This document shows positions 13,001-20,150 of a stretch of 54,299 nt of DNA, piece after piece. The stretch comes from Paenibacillus ehimensis NBRC 15659. GTDB taxonomy: Bacteria > Bacillota > Bacilli > Paenibacillales > NBRC-103111. A program made the translations under genes and the position numbers. The notes beneath the pieces were generated by a model that worked only from the letters and a program-made list of their open reading frames with translations, was not told the DNA's origin and searched no databases. Each line of letters begins with the position of its first letter. Position 1 is the stretch's first letter. The stretch is taken from assembly GCF_004000785.1 (NCBI RefSeq), contig NZ_BILX01000042.1, forward strand, positions 1 to 54,299, written 5' to 3'.

Positions 13001-16000
13001 CGCTCCCCATGAGGTTGGCTCATGCAATGGCGGATGACCGCCAGAAGATGGCGCTTAAACGAATCGGCCAGATTCGTTATGGTCGTTTCGTGATGGCTGC
13101 CGCTGTTATAGGCAATCGTCAGGGCGAGCCGATCGTCCGAAATGTCACCGACGATATCGATCTCGTACAAAGGCTCGGCGTTCGGGCTGACGGAAGGACC
13201 GCCGGACAGCTTGGACAGCTCGAACATGCCGCTGCGAAGCTCCTCGTCGAATTGCCCTAAATAATTGAAGCTGATTTGCGGCCGGGCCTTCCACGGCTTC
13301 GGCTCGCCGAGGTGCTTCAGGATGCCGTAGCCGATTCCTTTATGCGGAATTTGCTTCAGTGTTTCTTTTACCCGCTTGATCGAATAAGCGAGGCTGCTGC
13401 CCCGGTCCGCTTCCAAGAGAACCGGATAGTGGGTAGTGAACCAACCGACGGTCCGGCTGATATCGAGCTCCCCTTCCGGCGTTTCTCTGCCGTGTCCTTC
13501 CAGATTGACGAGCACCCGTTCTTCGGCCGTCCATTCCTGCACGGCGAGCGTCAGCGCCGTCAGCAAGACGGTCTGGATGTCCGTATTGTAGGCACGGTTC
13601 GTTCGCTTTACTAAATCTTCCGTATCGTCCCGGCTGAATTCGATTCGAACCTTCCGCTGCGACGCCGGCTTATGCTTGCCGTCCGCTTCGTTCCACGGCC
13701 TGTCGGCCGGCAGCGGTTTCACATCGGCCTGTTCGATCCGTTCCCAATAGGCCGCTTCTTCCTGCAGCCGTTCGCTTTCCGTCAATCTCCGCAAATACGC
13801 CCCCCACGCTTGAAAGGAGTCGGTTTTCTCCTGAAAACCGATGCGCTCGCCGTTCAGCGCCTGCTTGCAGCCCAAGACGAAGTCTTCCAACAAAATCCTC
13901 CACGATACGCCATCGATAACCAGATGGTGGATGGCAATCAGCAGATGATCCCCTTCGTTCGTCCGGAACAAGCCCAGTTTGACGAGCGGCCCATGCTCCA
14001 GATCGATGCTGCTTTGAAGCCGATACCCTTGCTCGCGAATCAGCTCTTCCGCATCCGCCTCCTGACGATAATCCGCCACCATAAAATCGAACAACCGGCC
14101 GTCGGCAGCCCGGTTCACTTGTCTGATCCGGCCGTTCCCAGTTGGATAAACCATCCTCAGGGCGTCGTGATGAATGACGATGTGCTTGAATACCTCGCGC
14201 ACGACGTCTTCCCGAAAGCCGTCCTTGCTGTACAGCATGACGGATTGATTCCAATGGTGCCGGTCGGTGATGCCGCGCTCGAAGAACATCGCTTGAATCG
14301 GCGTTAACGCGGCCTCTCCCGTGACGGCCTCTTGCCGGATACCGCTTTTTTTCGCAGTGATTTTACCGCTGACCTCGTGAATGGTGCCGTGGTTGAACAG
14401 TTCTTGGACTTCCAGCCGGTAGCCGTATCTCTGCAGCTTGGAAGCGATTCGGATCGCCTTGATGGAGTCGCCGCCCAGGTCGAAGAAGTTGTCGCGAATG
14501 CCGACCCGCTCCACGCCGAGCACTTCTGCCCACACATCGGCAAGCCTCGCCTCCGCTTCATTCCTCGGCGCTTCGTATACGCCCGCTCTTCCGCCCATAC
14601 CGGGTTCCGGCAGCGCCTTCCGGTCGATCTTGCCGTTGCCCGTCAGCGGCAGTTGCTTCAGCTGCGTAAAGTACGGCGGCACCATGTATTCAGGCAAATT
14701 GTCTTTCAAGTAGCTTTTGATGTCCGAAATATCCGCCTTGGCGGTTCCCACAAAATAAGCAGCCAAATATTTTTCGTTCCGTTCATTCTCTCTGGCGAGC
14801 ACGACGGCTTCCCTCACCTCGGGATGACCGAGCAGCCGCGCCTCAATCTCTCCGAGCTCGATGCGGAAGCCCCGGATCTTCACCTGATTGTCCGTTCTTC
14901 CGAAAAATTCGATATTGCCGTCCGGCAGCCATCTTGCGAGATCTCCGGTCCGGTACATTCGTTCTCCGGCGTGAAACGGATCTTCCGCGAACTTCTCCGC
15001 CGTCAGCTCGGGCCGGTTCCAGTAGCCTCGGGCCAGCCCGTCCCCGGCGATCCACAGCTCGCCGACGACGCCTATCGGCGCCAGGCTGCGTTCTTGATCG
15101 AGAATATAAACTCTCGTATTGTGAATCGGCTTTCCGATCGGCAGCGTCTTTTCCCACTGCTCCTTCGGTTCATACTTGTACACGATGCAGCCTACGGTCG
15201 CTTCGGTAGGCCCGTATTCGTTAATAAGGTCGACTTTCCCTTGGAACTTGCGGTAAATGCTGTCGGTCAGCGGATAAGACAATTCCTCCCCGCCGACGAT
15301 AAATTTCGAAATGGCGATATCGTGGATCGGCAATCCGTTAATGACGCTTAAATGGGCCGGGGTGAGCTTCATGATGTCTAACGGCTGTTCCACGATATCT
15401 AGAAAAGAAAGCTTGTCGCTCGTATCGTAGACCGTTATTTTTTTGCCCGATAAGAGAGGAACGTAAATCGATGTTACCGTTAAATCGAACGAAATGGAGG
15501 TGAACAAAGGAAAATCGCCGATGCCGTTTTGCTGATAGTACGCTCTGCAGAAGCTGATGTAATTGATCAGGGAGCGGTGCTCGATCATGACCCCCTTCGG
15601 ATTTCCCGTGCTTCCGGACGTATAGATGACATAGGCCAAATTTCGGGAGGAAGCGGCCGTCTCCGGATTGCTGGCGTCTCCGGCGAAGAGACTATCGTCC
15701 GTCAGATCGAGGAAGGTTCCCTCGAAGGCGAGCCCGCCCATCAGCTCCGGGGTGGATAGAACGATATCGACGCCGGCATCGCGAAGCATGTATTGTTTCC
15801 GCTCGTCAGGGTAGCTGACGTCGATGGGCACATAGGCTCCGCCCGCTTTCAACACCGCCAGCATGGCGACGATCAGCTCTAAAGAGCCGTGGGTCATGAC
15901 CGCGACAAGGGTATCCGGCCGTACGCCCTTCCTGCTCAGCAGCCGCGCCAGCTGGTTGGCCTTTTCGTTCAATGCTTTGTAGGTTAACGACCGGGTCCTG

Positions 16001-16875
16001 CACACGACGGCGAGACGGTCGGGCGTCTGGTCCGCCTGTGCCTCGAACAGCTCTTTCACGGTCGCTTCGCGCGGATAGTCGGCGAACGTATCGTTAAAGG
16101 TATGCAGGATTTGCCGCTTTTCTTCCTCCTCGATCATCTCAATGTCACGGACGGACCGTTCCAGATCGGCAACGAGCTCGCGGACAATGCGGAGATATCT
16201 TGCTCCGAAAAGCTCCATCGCTTCTTCTTTGAACAGCCTGGCATTATAAACGAGTGATACGTCCAAGGAACGGGTCCCCTGCTTGTCCAGACATATGGCG
16301 AGCCGATTGTGGGCGGACTGGCTTAAACATTCGATATGCTCCGGCGTATGCAAGGTGTTCAAGGCGATATTGACCGAGGTCAATTCCATCACGTTCCGGC
16401 ATGTATTCGCGCTTCTCAAGACGTGCTCTACATCGCAATACTGATTGTCATATGCCTTCAGCACGCTTTCCTGCACGGCCTTCAGCAGCTGCTTGACGGT
16501 CCCTTCCCCGGAGAAGACGGTTTTCAAGGGAAGGATTTTATTTTTAATGGGATGATCCTCTTTCAGCCTGCCTACATAAGCGGGAATGCCAAGTATATAC
16601 GCCTCTTGATTGCTGTACCGGGACAATTGAACAACCAGCCCCGCCGCAAAAACGACGAATAAGGGCAGGTCGTGGTGATGGGTCAGCGCGCCCAGCTTTG
16701 CAAGCAGCGCCCCGTCGACGGAGAAGGTCGCGATTCGCTTCTCGTACTTGCCTTCGCTAAAAAAATCATGCGGCACTGCGCCCCGATCTACATCGCCAAG
16801 TCCCAGACTTTTCCAATATTCACTGGACTGCACGATTTTTTCGCCCGATGACAGTTTCTCACCCTGATTGAGCAT
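3856..16875 (-). CDS. Trimodular NRPS: C-lobe-A(Asn)-PCP-E-C-A(Orn)-PCP-E-C-A(Gly)-PCP-C
   Basis: A 4339-aa NRPS. I chose ATG 16873-16875, with GAAGG five bases upstream, over an in-frame GTG at 16887 that has no room for a Shine-Dalgarno site. Domains by residue: orphan C-lobe 1-260; A1 ~262-757, pocket DLTKIGEVGK, the asparagine code; PCP (GGDS) ~798; epimerase HHLVIDG ~980; DCL condensation (PLTPMQEGM) with HHILMDG ~1460; A2 ~1765-2275, pocket DVGEIGSIDK, the ornithine code; PCP ~2318; epimerase HHLVVDG ~2500; DCL condensation ~2840; A3 ~3285-3790, pocket DILQLGVIWK, the glycine code; PCP (GGHS) ~3833; complete LCL condensation with HHIVSDG ~4015 at the C-terminus. It is expected to add D-Asn, D-Orn and Gly. 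It ends in a short charged tail, LRSAEFDF, resembling that of the 16986-34820 protein. Orn rather than Dab rests on G, not S, at position 301. Confidence 0.97.
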   Translation of the reverse strand: MLNQGEKLSSGEKIVQSSEYWKSLGLGDVDRGAVPHDFFSEGKYEKRIATFSVDGALLAKLGALTHHHDLPLFVVFAAGLVVQLSRYSNQEAYILGIPAYVGRLKEDHPIKNKILPLKTVFSGEGTVKQLLKAVQESVLKAYDNQYCDVEHVLRSANTCRNVMELTSVNIALNTLHTPEHIECLSQSAHNRLAICLDKQGTRSLDVSLVYNARLFKEEAMELFGARYLRIVRELVADLERSVRDIEMIEEEEKRQILHTFNDTFADYPREATVKELFEAQADQTPDRLAVVCRTRSLTYKALNEKANQLARLLSRKGVRPDTLVAVMTHGSLELIVAMLAVLKAGGAYVPIDVSYPDERKQYMLRDAGVDIVLSTPELMGGLAFEGTFLDLTDDSLFAGDASNPETAASSRNLAYVIYTSGSTGNPKGVMIEHRSLINYISFCRAYYQQNGIGDFPLFTSISFDLTVTSIYVPLLSGKKITVYDTSDKLSFLDIVEQPLDIMKLTPAHLSVINGLPIHDIAISKFIVGGEELSYPLTDSIYRKFQGKVDLINEYGPTEATVGCIVYKYEPKEQWEKTLPIGKPIHNTRVYILDQERSLAPIGVVGELWIAGDGLARGYWNRPELTAEKFAEDPFHAGERMYRTGDLARWLPDGNIEFFGRTDNQVKIRGFRIELGEIEARLLGHPEVREAVVLARENERNEKYLAAYFVGTAKADISDIKSYLKDNLPEYMVPPYFTQLKQLPLTGNGKIDRKALPEPGMGGRAGVYEAPRNEAEARLADVWAEVLGVERVGIRDNFFDLGGDSIKAIRIASKLQRYGYRLEVQELFNHGTIHEVSGKITAKKSGIRQEAVTGEAALTPIQAMFFERGITDRHHWNQSVMLYSKDGFREDVVREVFKHIVIHHDALRMVYPTGNGRIRQVNRAADGRLFDFMVADYRQEADAEELIREQGYRLQSSIDLEHGPLVKLGLFRTNEGDHLLIAIHHLVIDGVSWRILLEDFVLGCKQALNGERIGFQEKTDSFQAWGAYLRRLTESERLQEEAAYWERIEQADVKPLPADRPWNEADGKHKPASQRKVRIEFSRDDTEDLVKRTNRAYNTDIQTVLLTALTLAVQEWTAEERVLVNLEGHGRETPEGELDISRTVGWFTTHYPVLLEADRGSSLAYSIKRVKETLKQIPHKGIGYGILKHLGEPKPWKARPQISFNYLGQFDEELRSGMFELSKLSGGPSVSPNAEPLYEIDIVGDISDDRLALTIAYNSGSHHETTITNLADSFKRHLLAVIRHCMSQPHGERTPSDYMAGDLELEELDALKTKYESGMQLQINEIYPLTPMQEGMLFHSLMDGESSAYFEQRAFTVEGLPDIALFEESFRRLVQRYDILKAAVVHESLRTPKQIILEGRQARFRYKDLSAWPEGKCADYVAAFETADRTAGFRLSEDPLIRLTVFRLSGTRCRIVWSWHHILMDGWCGGIVMNDFFTIYYSLLDQQEPALEAPVPYSRYIEWLQRQSKSKAARYWERYVEGYETVAQIPGNAAPEGKAYKKGQLVFTLNQAWTEALTTIGKKAQVTMNTVIQAVWGVLLQKYVHAEDVVFGTVVSGRNADVDRLDEMVGLFINTIPVRVRTDKSTRFVDLLQRMQQEALESGKYDYFPLADIQALSKVKRKLVNHIVTFQNYYVDDAMIRWNTNPELKVTDATLYEQNNYDLDVTIVPGDELRILLAYNEHVYDAECAAGVQRHLEQVIGTVVANAEIPVSQIEMITPEEKRRILYDFNVTLADVPRVKTIHRLFEEQAERTPDHAAVVYRAERLTYRELNEQANRLARTLRAEGVRPDGLVGIMAERSLEMVVGILGILKAGGAYVPIDPDYPGERIRYMLDDSGAQLLVLSHRRLQERTGYAGNIVALDDAEAYDADGANLEPAAEPNHLAYVIYTSGTTGKPKGVMVEHRQVAALSEAWRREYRLEERVRLLQWASFSFDVFTGDLVRALLNGGELILCPGDARLDPAAIYGLMREHRVTIFESTPALVLPLMNDAFEHGWDMSFMRTLIVGSDQWPAGEFRQLNDRFGADMRIINSYGVTEACIDASYFEQTEGQAPREYRSLPIGKPLPGVKLYILSGTMAVQPIGVTGELYIGGRGVARGYLRRPELTAEKFVDNPFAPGERMYRTGDLARWLPDGTVEFLGRIDDQVKVRGFRIEPGEIEAKLLGHPAVKEAVVLAKEIRERETVLAAYLVGPDKAALTEIRSRLRESLPHYMVPSYFTLLERMPLTGNGKVDRRALPEPDLEGGAGEYEAPGTEAEARLAEVWREVLGVSRVGVGDNFFELGGDSIKAIRIVSKLQKHGYRLEIKELFQGGSVREISRRITQNENRIEQAAVTGEVGLTPIQTMFFEQGFTDPHHWNQAVMLYSRQGFQEGIVRQVFERIVIHHDALRMVYRKQNNRIVQVNRAAEGALFDLTVIDYRPGPDDPDTIQEQCALIQSSIDLEKGPLVKLGLFKAADGDHLLIAIHHLVVDGVSWRILLEDFALGCQQALNGDPIVFQSKTNSFQEWAAYLRKQAASERLQREFAYWDRLDKAELPVLPADRKDAEDSCKLKHVQSVSATFSKEETEHLLKDTNRAYRTEINDILLTALGLAIGEWTAGEQVLVNLEGHGREKLEGDIDITRTVGWFTTYYPVLLPVRKDRPLSYSIKSVKETLRQVPHKGIGYGILKYLGEARIWNKVRPRINFNYLGQFDEAFVNSIFEMSPLSAGPSVSPEGEQEFDIDISGIITNRRLEITIRYNSGKYNESTMEAVAALYKRSLLAIVEHCRSRPSVEPTPSDYSAGDLDLEELEALKASYEQERKFKIKDIYPLTPMQEGMLFHSLLDQDSGAYFEQTSFVSEGELDIALFEASFRRLFERYDILRTVIVHENLKSPKQMILEGRATDFHYEDLSGLGEEQRAWRIAAFEADDRKRGFTLSEDSLIRLSVLKLGRERYKVIWSSHHILMDGWCSGIVIRDFFAIYGSLRNGRKIALQEPARYRDYIRWLQQQPKNKARHYWQDYVAGYDTVARLPGNFKAKGGEFKRAKLTFTVERAMTEALAGIGKEAQVTMNTIIQAVWGILLQKYVNAEDVVFGSVVSGRNADVEGIEEMVGLFINTIPIRVRSDRNTRFIDLLKDMQNDSLESAPYDYYPLADIQSMSEVRQQLVNHIVIFQNYYVEDRVQGSHEPELGFTLNEVTVHEQTNYDLDVMVFPGDELKIMFSYNEQTYDRQSATKVMRHFQQIIGAVAGNCEVKVSQIDMTTEDEKRLLLDAFNATKMEYPQERTLQQLFEAQAEERPDRVAVAFGDRSFTYRELNEKSNQLARVLRGQGVGADTIVGLMVDRSLEMIVGLLGILKAGGAYLPIDPKHPKERIEYMLEDAKLGILATSAKLADTVAFRRTVIDITDEELYSGESGNLELVNTYGDLAYVIYTSGSTGNPKGVMVEHRQVNNFIHAMAKETELTSCGSLLCITTISFDIFGLETLLPLTRGMKVVVASEEEGTDGALLAALIERHGIEAMQSTPSRLKLLLEHAAFRHALGKLDTVLVGGEELPAALGNQLQGYEGLNLYNVYGPTETTIWSAAKRMRGESAGGTIGKPIGNTQVYIVDAYHQLVPIGVPGQLCIAGDGVARGYFHRPELTAEKFVENPFAAGTRMYTTGDLARWLPQGEIEFLGRMDNQVKIRGYRIELGEIEARLTECESVKEAVVVAREDERKQSYLCAYVVGHEGADIDKAKLRQRLKETLPEYMLPSYLVQLERIPLTSNGKVNRKALPVPDESGLVVSGYYEAPRNGIEETLASIWSGVLGVGKIGIHDNFFDLGGHSLKATIVMGEIHKRLQVDVPLRELFRRPTIQELAGYIAGSAVQAYEAIQPCGEQAWYEASSAQKRMYAVQQLDRQSTAYNMPGVFELEGAPDAERIESALKRLVQRHEALRTSFAAVDGDIVQRIDSDAAFAMTFRRRSRTDIHTIAAEFVRPFELERAPLFRAELAESEGKTYLLIDMHHIVSDGVSISILFKEFVRLYNGEALEPLRIQYKDFAAWQNKQLREGAMEKLEAYWVSQFEDGVPVLTLPYDYERPAMQSFEGEALHFALGEEATVRLRSMAKEQEATMPMVLLSAFTILLSKYSGQEDIVVGLPIAGRPHADLQSMVGMFVNTLALRNRPQSGKTYSAFLQEVKQNSLRAYDHQSYPLEQLIEKVNVRRDKSRNPLFDAIFHMNNIDYGTGSEMDGLLFKPVPLDSGLTRADVTLSGYETHNNIELNFTYSTQLFKRQTIERAIVDLMYIIGRICTDPLQTIHELCRLSEEEEAYILQEKAEVHSLRSAEFDF
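16090..16875 (-). other. Orphan C-domain C-lobe at NRPS N-terminus
   Basis: Residues 1-260 of the 4339-aa NRPS begin near the EYW motif that normally lies in the middle of a condensation domain, and run to the A-domain boundary (LHTFNDT). No HHxxxDG is present. The upstream protein ends with an intact C domain. The same arrangement occurs at the next junction (3070-3829), so it is unlikely to be an accident of one gene. Confidence 0.75.
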
Positions 16876-16902
16876 ATTCACCTTCACCCTCTATCCGATC
16901 TT

Positions 16903-16932
16903 CCGGCCGAACCGGACCGGCACACCGGCCGG
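16903..16932 (-). other. GC-rich hairpin between two NRPS genes
   Basis: The 110-bp gap between the two giant NRPS genes holds a perfect 7-bp inverted repeat, CCGGCCG (16903-16909) and CGGCCGG (16926-16932). There is no T-run after it on the minus strand, so it does not look like a terminator. It could stabilise or modulate the polycistronic mRNA, or be chance in GC-rich DNA. Confidence 0.25.
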
Positions 16933-16985
16933 CTCGAACGGAAAAAAGATTTTATCGTAAGGCCGCTTCGAAAAAGGCAGCAAGA

Positions 16986-19900
16986 TTAAAACTGAAACGC
17001 GGTGTTTCGCAATTGGTTGAGCTCGTCCTCGATAGCCGATAGCTTGGCTTCCTCGGCTTGATTGAACAAGCTGATATGCTTAAGCGTTATTTCCGGATTT
17101 CGTACGATCTCCGTCACGATTAACCGGAAATGCTCGGCAGTCCGTTCCATCGTCTCCCGCTTGAACAGCGCAGAAGCATATTCCAGCGTTAGCCGGATCC
17201 CGGACGCGGTTTCCGCCGCTTGCAACGTCAGATCGAACTTTGAAATTCGGCTCTCGATCCCGATTGGCTTTAGCGTAAGCCCGTCTAAGGCAATGGCCGC
17301 CGTTTCTTCCAGGCCGGACATGTTGAACATGACATCGAACAACGGGTTTCTTCCCGGCTCTCTTCGGATATTCGCCTTCCCGATCCATTCCTCCAGCGGG
17401 TAGCTCTGATGATCGTGGGCGCGGAGCAAGCCGTCCTTGACCTCCTGCAGGAATGCGCCGTACGTCTTTCCGCCCTCCGGCCGGTTCCGCAGCGCCAGTG
17501 TGTTCGCGAACATCCCCACCATCGGCTGCAGGTCCGCATACGGCCGTCCGGCGGCAGGCATACCGACGACGATGTCCTCCTGCCCGCTGTACTTCGACAG
17601 CAGAATCGTGAAGACCGACAGCAGCACCATCGGCATCGTCGCTTCATGCTCCCTGGCTATCGCCCGCAGCCCCAGCGTCGCTTCCTCTCCGAGCGCGAAG
17701 TGCAGCTTCCCGCCCTCGAAGCTCTGCACCGCCGGTCTTTCGTAATCGTACGGGAGCGTCAGCAGTGGCGCCCCGTCCTCGAATTGACCCGTCCAATACG
17801 CTTCCTGCCGCTCCAGCTCACCCGAGCGGAGCCGTTTGTTGTGCCAGGCCGCAAAATCCTTGTACTGAATCCGCAGCGGCTCCAGGCTTTCCCCGTTGTA
17901 CAGCCGGACAAACTCCTTGACCAAAATGCTCATCGACACGCCGTCCGAAACAATATGGTGCATGTCGATCAGCAGGTACGTTTTCCCTGCGCTTTCGGCC
18001 AGCTCCGCCCGGAACAGCGGCGCGCTCTCCAGCTCGAACGCGCGCACGAACTCTGCGGCAACCGTCTGAATATCCGTCTGCCCGCCTTGTCTAACCGCCA
18101 TCGTGAACGCAGGCTCGCGCTCGATTCTCTGCACAATGTCCCCGTCCACCGTCAGGAACGAGGTACGCAGCGCCTCGTGTCTGTGCACGAGCCGCTTCAG
18201 CGCCGTCTCGATCCGCGCCGCGTCCGCTTCGCCCTCCAGCTCGAACACGCCGGGCATGTTGTACGCCGTGCTCCGCTTGTCGAGCTGCTGCACCGCGTAC
18301 ATCCGTTTCTGGGCCGACGACGCCTCGTACCAAGCCTGCTCCCCGCACGGCTCGATCGCCTCGTACGCCCGGGCCTCGCTGCCTTCGATATAAGCGCTAA
18401 GCTCTTGGATCGTCGGATACCGGAACAGCTCGCGGAGCGGTACTTCGATCTGCAGCTGCTTGTGGATCTCGCTTATCACGATCGTCGCCTTCAGCGAGTG
18501 ACCGCCCAAGTCGAAAAAGTTGTCGTGGATACCGATCTTCCCGACGCCCAGCACGCCGCGCCAGATGTCCGCCAGCGCTTCCTGAATGCCGCTCTGCGGC
18601 GCTTCGTAGTCGCTGACGAGCAGTCCGCTCCGGTCTGGCGCAGGCAGCGCTTTTCGGTCGACCTTGCCGTTGCTCGTCAGCGGAATGCTGTCCAGTCTGA
18701 CGAAATAGGACGGGATCATGTACTCCGGCAGGCACTCCTTCAAGTGCTGCTTGAGCTTCGCTTTATCGATTTCGCCGCCTTCCCGAGCGACGACGTACGC
18801 GCACAGATAGCTTTGCTGCTGTTCGCCGGCCCGGGCCGTCACCACCGCTTCCTTGACCGACTCGTGGCGGATCAGCCGGTTCTCGATCTCGCCCAGCTCG
18901 ATGCGGTACCCCCGGATCTTGACTTGATTGTCGATCCGGCCCAAAAATTCGATTTCCCCGTTCGGCAGCCAGCGGGCCAGATCGCCTGTCTTGTACATCC
19001 GCGTTCCGGGCGCGTGCGGGTTGTCCACGAACTTCACGGTCGTCAGCTCCGGCCGGTTGAAGTACCCCCGGGCTACGCCGTCGCCCGCGATACACAATTC
19101 TCCCGGCACGCCGATCGGAACGAGCTGATGATGGGCGTCCACGATGTAAATCTGCGTGTTGCCGATCGGCTTCCCGATGGTCAGACCGACAGCTTCTCCC
19201 TGCATGCGCTTCGCCGTAGACCAGATCGTCGTTTCCGTCGGGCCGTACACGTTGTACACCTCTGGCTGCCCGAAGCTTCGCAGCCGCTGCCACAGCGCCG
19301 CAGGCAGCTCCTCGCCTCCGACCAGAAGCTTGCTCAGCCCGCCCAAGGCGCGCCCGAACGCCGGATGCTCCAGCAGCATCTTGAGCCGCGACGGCGTGCT
19401 CTGCATCGCGCCGATCCCGTGCCGCTCGATCAAGGCGGCCAGCTTCGTCCCGTCGCCGCCTTCTTCCTCGTCAGCGATGACGACCTTCATACCATGCGTC
19501 AACGGCACCAGCGTCTCCAGACCGAAGATATCGAAGGAGATCGTGGTCAAGCACAGGATGCTCGCGCAGTGGTGCAGCTCCGTTTCGCTCACAATGGCGT
19601 GAATGAAATTGTTCACCTGCCGGTGCTCTACCATAACGCCCTTCGGGTTGCCCGTGGAACCGGAGGTATACAGCACATACGCCAAATCGCGGCATGTATT
19701 CGCGGCCTTCGGATTGCCCGTTTCGCCGTCCCGGTACAGCGCCTCGTCCGTCATATCCAGCACCGTTCCGCTGAACGCCAGACCGCTGCCCAGTTCGCGG
19801 GATGTCGCCAACAGTCCGATCTTCGCATCTTCCAGCATGTAAGCGATCCGCTCCTTCGGATGGGTCGGATCGATCGGCAGGTAAGCGCCGCCCGCCTTCA

Positions 19901-20150
19901 GGATGCCGAGAATACCGACGAGCATTTCCAGCGACCGCCCGACCATAAGGCCGACGATCGTCTCCGGCCCGACCCCGTGGCTCCGCAGCACACGGGCCAG
20001 CTGGTTGGACCTGGCGTTCAGCTCCCGGTACGTGAAGGACCGGTCTCCGAACACGGCTGCGATCCGGTCCGGCTGCGCTTCGGCCTGCGCCTCAAACAAT
20101 TGCGGCAGCGTCTTTTCCCGCGGATATTCCATTGGCGTAGCGTTGAATTC
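16986..20150 (-). repeat. Duplicated A(Gly)-PCP-C cassette, copy 2
   Basis: Counterpart of 3856-7020. Both start at the A-domain boundary (FNATPMEYP here), carry the same DILQLGVIWK pocket and end in a full LCL condensation domain with a short hydrophobic tail. The two segments have equal length at this resolution. Confidence 0.7.
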
